Shown: piece after piece, positions 25,050-34,210 of the stretch
Layout of the letters: each line of letters opens with the position of its first letter
Numbering within the stretch: the first letter of the stretch is position 1
From: Deltaproteobacteria bacterium
Lineage (GTDB): Bacteria; Myxococcota_A; UBA9160; UBA4427
Assembly: GCA_016713665.1 (NCBI GenBank)
Contig: JADJOR010000005.1
Span: 889,505-953,504 of the forward strand
Reading direction: 5' to 3'
Length of the DNA: 64,000 bases
Position numbers and translations under genes: made by a program
The notes under the pieces: model-generated
The model's database searches: none
What the model was told of the DNA's origin: nothing
What the model saw: only the letters and a program-made list of their open reading frames with translations

Positions 25050-26054
25050 TCAGGACACGTCGACGTAGCAGGCCACGGCGCGCAGCACGGCGTCGTGGAT
25101 CTTCTGGTTCGTCGCGACGACGCCCGAGTTGTTGGCGAGCTTGCGGCCGTGGGCGAAGTCGAGGGGATGGCCGCGGACGTCGGTGACCTTCCCGCCGGCT
25201 TCCTCGACGATGATCATGCCGGCGGCGTGGTCCCAGATCTTCTCGCGATAGTCCTTCTTCGTCGGGAGGCGCAGGTAGATCTGCGCTTCGCCCCGCGCCA
25301 CGATCGCGTACTTGGCCTGGCTGTCGACGCGGATCGGCTCGGCGGTGATCCGGAGGGCCTTCGCGATCTGGGCACTCTGATCCTGGTCGCTGTGGCCGGA
25401 TTCGACGGATTCGCAGAAGCGGGCGAGGGCCGAGTCGGCGATGTCGCTGACGCGGATCGGAGTCGAGCCTGCGCGACCGATCGCCGTGAGCGGCCGAGCC
25501 TCGGCTCCGTGTCCCCTGACCGCCGCGAGCAGACAGCCGGGCTTGCCGTCGGGGCCGATCAGGTTCGGGCAGCCGAGCACGCCGAGGACCACACGGCCGT
25601 GCTCGATCAGACCGAGCGCGATCGCGTACTGCTCGCCGCGCAGGAAGCCCTTGGTCCCGTCGATCGGGTCGAGGGTCCAGTAGCGCTCCTGGGAGCCGTC
25701 GGGCTCGAGGCCGCCGAGATCGATCCAGTCGAGGGCCTGCTCGGCGCTGACGCCGGCGCCGCGGACGCCGCGGACGTGCTCGACGACCTTGTCGCGCGTC
25801 GCCTCGGCTCCCGCCTCGCGCAGCTCCGCCGCGTCTTCCTCGCCGACCACGCCCAGGATCTTCGAGCTCTTCGCGAGCGACGAGCAGACGAGCGCCTGCG
25901 AGGCGAAGTCGGCGACGGTGACGGGGCTCTGGTCCTTCTTTTCGAGCGTCGCCGCGGTGACGAGATTCTTCTGGACGGCCTGGCAGACGGTGGCTGCGTC
26001 GCGCACCGCGACGATCGCCGCTTCGAGCTCGGCTTCGAGATCGATCTTCGACAA
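25050..26054 (-). CDS. 3'(2'),5'-bisphosphate nucleotidase (HAL2/CysQ family)
   Basis: This inositol-monophosphatase-fold enzyme hydrolyses PAP (3'-phosphoadenosine 5'-phosphate), the by-product of sulfotransferases. Metal ligands are in VGEEDAAEL, LDPIDGTKGF and WDHAAGMIIVEEAGG, in that order; GLIEHGRVVLGVLGCPN and the length (334 residues) fit the eukaryote-like HAL2 subgroup. TTG 26054 with GAGGG nearby fits the family start; GTG 26117 would add 21 residues. A PAPS-type sulfotransferase lies at 34.2 kb, a plausible source of PAP. Confidence 0.88.
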   Translation of the reverse strand: MSKIDLEAELEAAIVAVRDAATVCQAVQKNLVTAATLEKKDQSPVTVADFASQALVCSSLAKSSKILGVVGEEDAAELREAGAEATRDKVVEHVRGVRGAGVSAEQALDWIDLGGLEPDGSQERYWTLDPIDGTKGFLRGEQYAIALGLIEHGRVVLGVLGCPNLIGPDGKPGCLLAAVRGHGAEARPLTAIGRAGSTPIRVSDIADSALARFCESVESGHSDQDQSAQIAKALRITAEPIRVDSQAKYAIVARGEAQIYLRLPTKKDYREKIWDHAAGMIIVEEAGGKVTDVRGHPLDFAHGRKLANNSGVVATNQKIHDAVLRAVACYVDVS

Positions 26055-26565
26055 GGTTCCCTCGCTATCGGATGACGGATCGGATGGTTTGCCCAACGCG
26101 TTTTCGAGGCCGCCCACGATAGCGAAGGCCCTCGGCCCGGCGATCGCGGATGTGCGTTCGCCACAAAGGGCTGCACGCGCCGGGGCGAATCAGCTCGGGG
26201 ATGCCCGGAGCGGGCCGTGGCGCGCAGCAGGCCGGTGGATCGCCCTCCGCGGGAGGCGCCTCGGACCGCCTTGGAGCGGGCCCGCGCGGGATCCGCCCCG
26301 CCGCAAATTGGGGCGCGCGCTTCCGTCCCTCGGGCGGGCTGCCGGGCGTTCGCGCGTTCGGGCGCGTGCAGCGGTCGGGCAGGCAACCCCGCATGCGCGC
26401 CGGGTGTCTCGGAATTGGGCGCCGGCCGCCGTTCGCAGTCCCACCCGGCGCGGAAATTGCTGCCCTCTTCGGGAAGAGAGTCGGGAAGAGGGGCGGGAAC
26501 AGCGTCGGGCGGAGCTCGAGCAGATCGCCGCTTCGATGGCCTCGAAGGATCGGAGGTGCCACGTC
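26055..26565. other. Divergent spacer with short tandem repeat
   Basis: About 510 bases between two divergent starts. Reading frames cross it but show no family features. The right part has a three-copy 12-bp repeat at 26471-26506. Promoters of both neighbours should lie here. Confidence 0.4.
26471..26506. repeat. 12-bp tandem repeat, three copies
   Basis: GGGAAGAGAGTC, GGGAAGAGGGGC and GGGAACAGCGTC follow each other directly, about 60 bases before the nuclease/phosphatase-fold gene. The unit resembles those at 29071 and 54160. Confidence 0.6.
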
Positions 26566-27738
26566 ATGCGCCTCGGCACGTTCAACGTCTGGGGTCTCCC
26601 CGAAGCCTTCTCCGACGACGTCTCGTCGCGCATGCGCGTCATCGCGAAGCGCCTCGCGGCGAGCGATCTCGACATCCTCCTGATCCAGGAGGCCTGGACT
26701 CGCGAGGTCCGGCAGACGATCCGCCGCGGCGCGCGCCGCGCGGGCTTCTCCGTGTCCGAAGGGGAGGGCGCGAGCGGCGGGCTGATGACGCTCTCGCGGC
26801 TTCCGATCCGCAGCAGTCGCTTCGATCGCTTCCGCTTCCGAGGGGATCCCGAGCGCTTCGACAAGGGCGAGTACATCGGCGGCAAGGGCTTCGAGATCGT
26901 CGAGATCGAAGGACCGGACGGGCCCTTCCTGCTCGTGAACACCCATCTCCACGCCCGCTACCGCATCGAGGACTCGGCGCTGGACAGCGCGGTGCGCACC
27001 GCGCAGCTGCTCGAGATCATCGCCTTCGTCGACGCCGCGCCCGGCACGGTCGTCGTCGGGGGCGACTTCAACTGCCGCCCGGGCGAGCCCGAGTACGAGG
27101 TCTTCCGCGGGCTGACCGGCGCCGTCGAGCTCGGGGCGGACCTGACCCAGGGCACGCTCTCGTCGAGCAACTTCTACAAGCGCGATCGCAACGGACCCGA
27201 CAAACGCATCGATTTCCTGTTCGTGCGGCCCGCGCGCGGCGTCGCGTGGTCGGCCCGCGACGCGCAGCTCGTCTTCCACGAGAGCGCGCGCATCCGCCGT
27301 CGCGATCGCTCGCTCTCCGATCATTTCGGCTTCCGCGTCGAGCTCGCCTGGCAGCCGCCGGCGACGTCGACGCCGGCGGCGGCCGCGACGGCGGCCGGTC
27401 CGGGCTCGATCGATCCGCGCGCGATCACGACCGCGCGCTCGTTGATCGAGGTCGGCCTCGACGAGGCCGACCGCCGCGAGCGACAGCATTTCCGCTGGGC
27501 CGGGGGCTTCCTGCTGGCGGCGATCGGAGCCGCCGGCGTCGGACGTCATCCCGCGGTCGATCGCCGGGCCTTCCTGCGCGGCGCGGTCCAGGGCACGGCG
27601 CTCCTCTCCCTCGCCCCGGCCCTCGGCTTCGGCACCCTCGCGCGCTTCGACTCCGACGACAAGCGCGGCATCTTCAACGATGCCCGGGCCTTTCTCGCCG
27701 AGCTCGAGACCCGCCGCTCGCCGACGCATTCGGCCTAG
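26566..27738 (+). CDS. Endonuclease/exonuclease/phosphatase-family protein with membrane tail
   Basis: A 390-residue protein. Residues 1 to about 255 form the EEP fold (DNase I, sphingomyelinase, inositol phosphatase): RLGTFNVWGLPEAF, LIQEAWT with the metal Glu, VNTHLHARY, VVGGDFNCRPGE and SDHFGFRVEL give the usual catalytic set. The spacing is closest to neutral sphingomyelinase-like members. The tail carries two hydrophobic segments separated by DRRAFLRGAVQG, which looks like a twin-arginine motif in an unusual internal position. ATG 26566 follows CGGAGG. Substrate unknown. Confidence 0.85.
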   Translation: MRLGTFNVWGLPEAFSDDVSSRMRVIAKRLAASDLDILLIQEAWTREVRQTIRRGARRAGFSVSEGEGASGGLMTLSRLPIRSSRFDRFRFRGDPERFDKGEYIGGKGFEIVEIEGPDGPFLLVNTHLHARYRIEDSALDSAVRTAQLLEIIAFVDAAPGTVVVGGDFNCRPGEPEYEVFRGLTGAVELGADLTQGTLSSSNFYKRDRNGPDKRIDFLFVRPARGVAWSARDAQLVFHESARIRRRDRSLSDHFGFRVELAWQPPATSTPAAAATAAGPGSIDPRAITTARSLIEVGLDEADRRERQHFRWAGGFLLAAIGAAGVGRHPAVDRRAFLRGAVQGTALLSLAPALGFGTLARFDSDDKRGIFNDARAFLAELETRRSPTHSA

Positions 27739-27822
27739 CCTCGACGTCGGCTCGGCCCGCCTGCTCGCCCGCCCGCCTGCGAAGCGCTCGCCGGTGGTAC
27801 GTTCCGTCCGGGACGGGGGGCG

Positions 27823-28983
27823 ATGGGCGAATCGAATCGGCAGACATCCGAGCGCGCGCGGGGGACGGTGCCCCGCGTCTGGCTCCTGATCGGGCACAAG
27901 CCCGGCGACAACGCCCAGGTTCGCGAGCTCGCCCGGGCCACCGGCTGGCCGTGCGAGGAGAAGCGCGTCGTCGTCCGCCCGGAATGGGAGACGGCGAAGC
28001 CGCGCATCCGCCCGAGCCTGTCCCACGTCGATCTCGCGCGCTCCGATGCGCTGGCCGCGCCGTGGCCCGAGCTCGTGATCGCGTCGGGTCGAAGGCTCGC
28101 CTGCGTCGCGCTCTGGCTCAAGCGCGCGTCCGGGGGCGCGACGCGGATCGTGATGGTCGGGATGCCGCGCCATCGCCGCGGCGAGTTCGACCTGATGGTC
28201 GTCGCATCGCATTACGTGGTCGCGCCCGGTCGCAACGTCGCCCTGCACGATCTGCCGCTGCTGCGCATCGACGCCGCGGCGATCGAGCGGGCGAGCGCGG
28301 CGTGGCGCCCGCGCTTCGCGGTCCTCGCCCGGCCGATCACGGCGCTCATGCTCGGCGGCCCGACGGGCGGGCTGCGCTTCGATCTCGCGGCGGCCCGGAC
28401 GCTGCTCGAAGCGGCCCGCGCCGACGCGGCGCGCAGCGGGGGCGCGCTCTACGTGACGACGAGCCGCCGGACGCCGAAGCCGATCGTCGAATGGCTGGAG
28501 CGGGCCCGGGCCGATGGCGAGGTCCTGCACGTCTTCGACGCGGCGGCGCCCCCGGAGACGAACCCGTACCACGCGCTGCTCGGGCTCGCCGAGCATTTCA
28601 TCGTGACGACCGACAGCCTCTCGATGATGGTCGAGGTCGCGCGACTCGGGAAATCGCTCGCCATCTTCCCCCTCGACAACGACGAGGGACCCGTCGAGCG
28701 GACCCTCGAGCGGCTGGGGCTGCTCCGGCCCCTCGAGCCGCGGCGGGATCCGATCCCGGCCGGCGGCTGGATCTCGCGGACGCTCTATCGCCTCGGGCTC
28801 CCGATCCACTCGCGGGATCTCTCGGCGATCCCGCGTCGCCTGGTCGAGCGCGGTCTCGCCTGCTGGCTCGGCGATCCGCGGGTCGCGCCGAGCGCGGGCG
28901 CCGACGACGAGGTCGAGCGGGTCGCCGAGCGGGTCCGGGCGCTCGTCGCGGCGGATCCGTGCCCGGCGAAGCAACCGGGATAG
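27823..28983 (+). CDS. ELM1/DUF1022 family protein
   Basis: A 386-residue member of the mitochondrial-fission-ELM1 family, which in bacteria is a glycosyltransferase-B-like fold of unknown substrate, often near envelope genes. Hallmarks are VWLLIGHKPGDNAQVRELA at the N-terminus, PELVIASGRR, ALMLGGPTGG and IVTTDSLSMMVEVA. No signal peptide. It is the first of two paralogues here; the second (30211-31383) faces it across the glycosyltransferase-like gene. ATG 27823 follows GGGGGGCG. Confidence 0.87.
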   Translation: MGESNRQTSERARGTVPRVWLLIGHKPGDNAQVRELARATGWPCEEKRVVVRPEWETAKPRIRPSLSHVDLARSDALAAPWPELVIASGRRLACVALWLKRASGGATRIVMVGMPRHRRGEFDLMVVASHYVVAPGRNVALHDLPLLRIDAAAIERASAAWRPRFAVLARPITALMLGGPTGGLRFDLAAARTLLEAARADAARSGGALYVTTSRRTPKPIVEWLERARADGEVLHVFDAAAPPETNPYHALLGLAEHFIVTTDSLSMMVEVARLGKSLAIFPLDNDEGPVERTLERLGLLRPLEPRRDPIPAGGWISRTLYRLGLPIHSRDLSAIPRRLVERGLACWLGDPRVAPSAGADDEVERVAERVRALVAADPCPAKQPG

Positions 28984-29070
28984 CGTCGGGATCACGGGCC
29001 GCGTGGGGACCCTGTGATAGGCTAAGCCGCGAAAAACCACGCGTCCCGATCCATCGCGGAACATCGCGAG

Positions 29071-29159
29071 GGGAGGTCGCGATGGGACGTCACGATCGGA
29101 AGTCGCGAAGGGAAGTCGATGGGAAGTCGTGATGAGAGGTCGTGACGAGAAGTCGCGAC
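29071..29159. repeat. Seven-copy 13-bp tandem repeat array
   Basis: Seven head-to-tail units, six of 13 bp and one of 11, with consensus GGGAAGTCGYGAT (for example GGGACGTCACGAT, CGGAAGTCGCGAA, GAGAAGTCGCGAC). The array ends about 50 bases before the start of the gene at 29211. It is non-coding on the plus strand and reads like an iteron or regulator-binding array, though no protein is implicated. Confidence 0.75.
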
Positions 29160-29210
29160 CTCGAGATCCGCGACGACGTGATGATGAGCTGAAGCAAAGG
29201 GGATTCGGAC

Positions 29211-30125
29211 ATGCCGTCGAGTGATCGACCGACCGTCTTCATCCAGACGAACCACAAGCAGATCCTCGGCGCGATCGTCTCGCGCTATTCGATGCAGCGC
29301 AATTCGGCGCGGCCCGAGGCCTTCGACGTCCACATCATGGAGCTGTCGAGCTACCCGTACTTCAAGGAGTACGAGGGCCGCGAGTATCTGCGCGACGGGG
29401 CCTCCCGGGTCTGGCGCTACGACGATCTCCAGTCCTTCACGCCGCTGCGCTTCATGCCGCCCGAGCTGATGGGCTACCAGGGTCGGGCGGTGGTCACGGA
29501 TCCCGACGTCTTCGCCGTCGCCGACATCATGGAGCTGCTCGAGCGCGACATGCAGGGCAAGGCGATCCTGTGCCGGCCGCGATCGGGGGCGAAGCGGCTC
29601 GAGGGCGTGCTCGCGACGAGCGTCATGCTGCTCGACTGCCCGAAGCTGACCCACTGGCGCGTCCGCGAGCAGTTCGAGTCGATGTTCGAGCGCAAGCTCG
29701 ACTACGCCGACTGGATCGGCCTGAAGAACGAGGACCGCGATACCATCGGCCTCTTCGAGAACGAGTGGAACGACTTCGACAAGCTGACGCCGAAGACGAA
29801 GATGATCCACAACACGAAGCGCCAGACCCAGCCCTGGAAGGTCGGTCTCCCCGCCGACTTCGTGCCCGCGGAGAAGTACCGGATCTTCCCGCCGATCCGC
29901 TGGGTCCTGCGCGCGCGGCGCAAGATGTTCGGCGACTACGCCTTCGTCGGGAACTACCGGCCTCATCCCGACCCGAATCAGGAGGCCTTCTTCTTCGGCC
30001 TGCTGCGCGAGTGCGTCGACAAGCGGATCGTCGACGAGGCCTTCATCCGCGAAGAGATGAAGCGCAACCACGTCCGCCACGACGCCTTCGAGGTCATGGA
30101 CCGACTCGCCTCGCGCGCGGCCTAG
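29211..30125 (+). CDS. Glycosyltransferase-like protein (GT-A type)
   Basis: A 304-residue cytoplasmic protein. The N-terminus TVFIQTNHKQILGAIVSRYS and the later RFMPPELMGYQGRAVVTDPD resemble retaining glycosyltransferases of GT-A type, where an acidic motif (here TDPDVFAV) holds the metal and nucleotide-sugar. A GT-8-like relationship is my reading, not certain. It lies between two ELM1-family genes, directly after the 13-bp repeat array, supporting a role in envelope glycan synthesis. ATG 29211 follows AAAGGGG. Confidence 0.72.
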   Translation: MPSSDRPTVFIQTNHKQILGAIVSRYSMQRNSARPEAFDVHIMELSSYPYFKEYEGREYLRDGASRVWRYDDLQSFTPLRFMPPELMGYQGRAVVTDPDVFAVADIMELLERDMQGKAILCRPRSGAKRLEGVLATSVMLLDCPKLTHWRVREQFESMFERKLDYADWIGLKNEDRDTIGLFENEWNDFDKLTPKTKMIHNTKRQTQPWKVGLPADFVPAEKYRIFPPIRWVLRARRKMFGDYAFVGNYRPHPDPNQEAFFFGLLRECVDKRIVDEAFIREEMKRNHVRHDAFEVMDRLASRAA

Positions 30126-30210
30126 CAGGCGGGCTCGCGCGTCCGCGTCGAGCGGAAGTCTGCCCGGGCGCCGGTCCGGATCCCCGCCCGGCCGCCCGCC
30201 TGGTCCCCGC

Positions 30211-31383
30211 TCACGCCCCGAAGAGCGCGCGGACCCGCTCCACCGCCCGCGGCATGTCGTCGAGGGCCGCGGCAGCGCCTTGGGATGGCCGTCGCCGAGC
30301 CAGATCGCGCGGTCGGTGTCGATCAGCAGCTGTTGCACGATGCGGATGTCGCGCGTCAGGCGCTGGGGGCCCATGCGCATGCCGAGCCGGTAGACCCAGG
30401 CGTTGAAATGCGCGCGATCGAAGCGCCGAAGCCCGGTGTCGCGGCCGCTCCCGCCGCCGTTCTCGGCCATCGCGTCGCGCGCGTCGACGTCCTCGTCCTC
30501 GCCGTCGAGGAACGGGTTGCGCTTCATCGACGTGATGCCCTCGCCCGTGTCGTAGAGATAGACGTAGCGCCCCGTCGCACACGCCTCCGTCATCATCGAC
30601 ACGCTGTCCGCCGTCACGACGACGCGATCCGCGAGCCCGAGGAACGCGAAGAACGGATTGTCCGGGTCGTTCTTCTTCCAGCGGTAGAGGATCGAGGGCG
30701 AACGGATGCCCGCGAAGAGGGCGTCCGTCGTCTCGTCGAGGGTCCGCGCGCTCGTCGTGACGAGCAGCGATCCCCCGAGCTCGGCGACGAGGGCCTCGAG
30801 CTTCTGCGCGAGGCGCTCGCCCGAGGCGCGGTCGAAGGGATAGGGCCCGGAATGCCCCCCCGCGAGCACCGCGATCCGCGGCCGCGGCAGCTCCGCGACG
30901 CGATCCGCCCAGGCCTTCGCGGCCTCGTCGAGGCGCGCGCGGGTCACGCGGTGGAGCGGGGTCTCGTTGTGGAGGATGTTGGGATCCCGGGGCAGTCGGT
31001 ACTGGGGCGTCGTGACGACGAGATCCCAGGTCGCGGGCCTGGCCCACGGCCGGCCGACGTGGATCAGCCGGACGCGCTTGCCCGCGCGCGCGGCCTTCTC
31101 GCGGATGAAGCGGGCGATCGGCTCGTTCTTGCGGCCGGCGGAGATCACGAGATCGGGCCAGGGCGGCTCGATCGTGCTCGACTGCGCCTTCACGACGCCG
31201 AGCAGATGGGCGCCGAAGGGCAGGTTCACGAGCTTCTCGTAGCGCGTGTAGACGAAGTGCTTCTGGACGAGAGTCCAGCCGAGGGCTTCGCCGAGGCCCA
31301 GCACCTGCGAGTTGTCCCCCGCGATTGCCCATCAAGAGCCAGACCAGTCGCTCGCGCGGCTCCGCTTGCGTGCGATTCGGCAA
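30211..31383 (-). CDS. Second ELM1/DUF1022 protein, frameshifted twice
   Basis: A paralogue of the gene at 27823. The start region (TTG 31383, after GGGAGC) reads LVWLLMGNRG; one extra C in the run at 31316-31320 then breaks the frame, and without it the motif becomes GNRGDNSQVLGLGEALGW, as in the paralogue. The long middle (LPFGAHLLG, PDLVISAGRKN, IAVLAGGHSG, VVTADSVSMMTEA) is clean in its own frame. A missing base near 30275-30279 shifts it back to end AAALDDMPRAVERVRALFGA. The two shifts compensate, giving about 390 residues. Sequencing error is likely. Confidence 0.82.
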   Translation of the reverse strand: MPNRTQAEPRERLVWLLMGNRGGQLAGAGPRRSPRLDSRPEALRLHALREAREPALRRPSARRREGAVEHDRAALARSRDLRRPQERADRPLHPREGRARGQARPADPRRPAVGQARDLGSRRHDAPVPTAPGSQHPPQRDPAPPRDPRAPRRGREGLGGSRRGAAAAADRGARGGAFRALSLRPRLGRAPRAEARGPRRRARGIAARHDERADPRRDDGRPLRGHPFALDPLPLEEERPGQSVLRVPRARGSRRRDGGQRVDDDGGVCDGALRLSLRHGRGHHVDEAQPVPRRRGRGRRRARRDGRERRRERPRHRASALRSRAFQRLGLPARHAHGPPAPDARHPHRATAADRHRPRDLARRRPSQGAAAALDDMPRAVERVRALFGA

Positions 31384-31524
31384 TCCTGCTCCCGTCCCGG
31401 CCGTCGGTCTCACGACGTCTGCGCGCACGCGGGCGCGTCGGACGGGGCGGGACCCGAATGCGACGGTGCGACTCTACCAGACGGCCGCGGCGGGCGGATA
31501 CCCGGTCCGCCCGCCCGCTGCGCC

Positions 31525-32679
31525 TCAGCCCGAGGTCTGCGAGCGGACGCGCTGGCGGATGCCCATCGCGATCGCGACGGCGGCGAAGATCAGCGACGGA
31601 CCCCAGCCCGCGAGCCAGGGCGGGAGCGTGCCGCCGTGGCCCATCGAGCCGGCGAAGGAGGTCGCGAGCGCGTGGGCGACGGCGAGGATCGCGCTCGCGA
31701 TCAACATCTGGACCGGGCGCGGGAAGGGCGGGCCCGTCGCTGCGAAGAAGAGCGCGATCAGCGGCAAGAGCAGGCACGCGAAGGGCGCGGAGACCTTCAT
31801 CTGCAGATCGGTGCGGTAGATGAGAGAGATCGGCCCTTCCAGGTCCGGGTCCGAGATCGCGGTGCGCAGCTCGGCCGGGGTGAGATTGGCGGTCTCGATC
31901 TCGGCGGGGGCCTCCTCGCCGAACTGGACGACGCGCTCGGCATTGGGCGTCCGCGAGAGGTGGCCGGTCGGGAGGAGGGCGACGGCGCGCGGTGCGTCGA
32001 GGAGCCAGTTCCCCTCGCCGACATAACGTGCTTCCTCGGAGTCCGTCCGTCGGGCGGGAAGCCCGTCCTCGCCGAGCTCGTAGAGCGTCACGTCGCTGGC
32101 TCGACCGGCGCCGAGATCGCGACGGCCCATCTCGTGGATCCGCCTGCCGACGCGGTACCAGACCCGCTCGCCCGCGTCCTTCAGGCTCAGGTGTTTGCCC
32201 TTGATGTCCTCGTCCTTGATCTTCTTCGCCTCGCCCCAGGAGCGCGGCACGAGCTCGTTGGCGAGCAGGTGATCCGCCGGGACGGCGAGCGCGCAGAGGA
32301 TCCAGACCGGCGCGACGATCCGCAGGATCGGGATCCCGCAGGCCCGCATGCCGAGCAGCTCGCCGTTGGCCCCGAGCACGCTGATCGTGAGCGCCACCGC
32401 GATCAGGAGCGCCATCGGAATCACACGGGCCGCCAGCACCGGCAACCGCGCGATGTAATAGCGGGCGATCTCCTCGCCCGTCGCGCCGTAGCGGTTGAAC
32501 CACTTCAGGTTGTCGAACACGTCGATGATCAGATAGGCGAGCACCAGACCCGCGACGCAGGCGAGCGCCATCTGCACGAACTGGCTCGCGACGTAGCGTG
32601 GCAGCGCGAAGCGCTTGACCCGGATCCCTTTGCGAACGATCCCGAAGCGCTCGAGCAGACTCCGGCCGCCGCGCCCCAC
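31525..32679 (-). CDS. lptG: LPS export permease LptG
   Basis: An inner-membrane permease of the LptB2FG exporter, which extracts LPS for transport to the outer membrane. The LptG part starts around RFALPRYVASQFVQM, with helices AGLVLAYLIIDVFDNL, IPMALLIAVALTISVLG and ELLGMRACGIP, a periplasmic jelly-roll domain (HEMGRRDLGAGRASDVTLYEL to PAEIETANLTPAELR) and C-terminal helices ending SLIFAAVAIAMG. No start codon sits right at the expected N-terminus (GTC there); GTG 32679 was used. The frame is open back into lptF with no stop. Confidence 0.86.
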   Translation of the reverse strand: MGRGGRSLLERFGIVRKGIRVKRFALPRYVASQFVQMALACVAGLVLAYLIIDVFDNLKWFNRYGATGEEIARYYIARLPVLAARVIPMALLIAVALTISVLGANGELLGMRACGIPILRIVAPVWILCALAVPADHLLANELVPRSWGEAKKIKDEDIKGKHLSLKDAGERVWYRVGRRIHEMGRRDLGAGRASDVTLYELGEDGLPARRTDSEEARYVGEGNWLLDAPRAVALLPTGHLSRTPNAERVVQFGEEAPAEIETANLTPAELRTAISDPDLEGPISLIYRTDLQMKVSAPFACLLLPLIALFFAATGPPFPRPVQMLIASAILAVAHALATSFAGSMGHGGTLPPWLAGWGPSLIFAAVAIAMGIRQRVRSQTSG

Positions 32680-34042
32680 GCCGCGATAGCCGTCCTCCGT
32701 CCGGCGACCGGCCTTCAGGACGAGAAAGCCCGCCACGCCGCCGAGCACGATGTTCGGCAGCCAGATCGCCAGGGCGACCGGCGTGCGATCGCCGCGCAGC
32801 AGGCCCTCGGCGAGCTGGACGAGGGCGTAGTAGGCGATCGCGCCGCCGATGCCCAGCGCGGTGCCCGTCGAGCGCGAGCGTCCGGCGGCCGAGGGCGAGG
32901 CTTATCGCGAGCAGGCCGAAGGGCAGCGTCGCCGCCCCGAGCGCGACCCGCCGATGGGCCTCGCCCCGGTACCAGCGGCCCCGGGCCGAATCGCCGGCCT
33001 CGCCCGCGACCGCCAGCAGCTCCGCGAAGGGCAGCGTCGCGACGAGATCGACGGGCACGTCCTTCCCGGGCTTCGAAGCGGGGAGTGGCGTCTCGAGCCG
33101 CTCGAAGCGCAGCAGCGACGCCCGATCCGCGGAGTTGAAGAGGATGAGCCCGTCCTCGAGCACGATCCGCTTCGCGGGCTCGGTTTCCGCCGGGGGGATG
33201 CTGGTTCGCGCGGCGCTTGCCGAGGTGTTTGCCGAGGTGTTCGTCGAGGCCGAGGCCGACGAAGCTGGAGAGGAAGACGAAGCTGAGAATGAGGGCGTGG
33301 CGTTGGATGCCGTGGAGGCGGACGGCGACGACGGGGCGTGCGAGGGGGATGAGGCAGAAGCGCCCGGCCCGGTGGCGGAGTCGGGCGTGGGTGCTGCCGC
33401 CTCCGAAGCGTCGCGAACCCGCGCGTCGAGGATCGTGCCGTGTTGAGAGAAGATCGTCTCGTCGAGGCTCGGCATGTACACGAGCACGCCCTCGAGCGAC
33501 GTGCCCTCCTGATCGACCTTGCGCGCCTCGATCCGCCAGCCGTCGAGATTCGAGGCCTGGCCGGCGCGCAACGAGAGTCCGGGGCGCGCTCGCGTCAGCG
33601 CGAGCATCCGATCGCGGACCTGGCGCTGGGAGTCGGGGGAGAGGAAGACCGAGAGATAGAGCGAGACGCCCGTCGCGAGGAAGGCGAAGACGAGGCCCGG
33701 GACGGCGAGCTGCCTCGGCGAGAAGCCGCTCGCCTCGAGGGCCAGCAGCTCGCGGTCGGCGGCGAGGCGGCCGAGGCCGACGAGGGTGCCGACGAGGACG
33801 GCGAAGGGGAGGGTGCGCGCGAGGGTCGGGATCAGCTGGAGGGTCGCGAGGCGCGCGACCTCGTCGACCGCGAGGCCGCGGTTGACGATCAGGTCCGCAT
33901 AGCCGATCAGGTCGGTCAGCAGGACGACGAGGCCGAAGGCCGCGGTCGCGAACAGCGACGGCAGCCACATCTCCGAGACGAGGTAGCGCGCAAGCTTCGC
34001 GCCGGGCAGCGCGGGCCGGGATCGTCGCTCGCTCGCCTTCAA
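32680..34042 (-). CDS. lptF: LPS export permease LptF, frameshifted, possibly fused to LptG
   Basis: The partner permease of LptG. It begins at TTG 34042 after GGAGGGGGG. Helices follow: SLFATAAFGLVVLLTDLIG, DLIVNRGLAV, LARTLPFAVLVGTLVGLGRL and a conserved ELLALEASGFSP. The periplasmic domain (SLYLSVFLSP, GWRIEARKVDQEG) holds a low-complexity Ser/Ala/Thr insert of about 75 residues. After AISLALGRR an extra base near 32881-32890 shifts the frame; past it ALGIGGAIAYYALVQLAEG and AIWLPNIVLGGVAGF complete the last helices. No stop separates it from LptG, so the true boundary is unclear. Confidence 0.82.
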
Positions 34043-34210
34043 TGAGATCCCCCCTCCATCGCCGAGTTTCGCGCTCGTTGGTCCCCGGGGCCAGCGCTCG
34101 GGGAGGGAGACACCGCAAGCTGTGATAGATTGCGACCGCGCATGCCGCCCGCGTGCCCTCGGGGTCCCGGCGATTTCGGCGCTTCGACGAATCGGACGGA
34201 TGGAGCAAGG

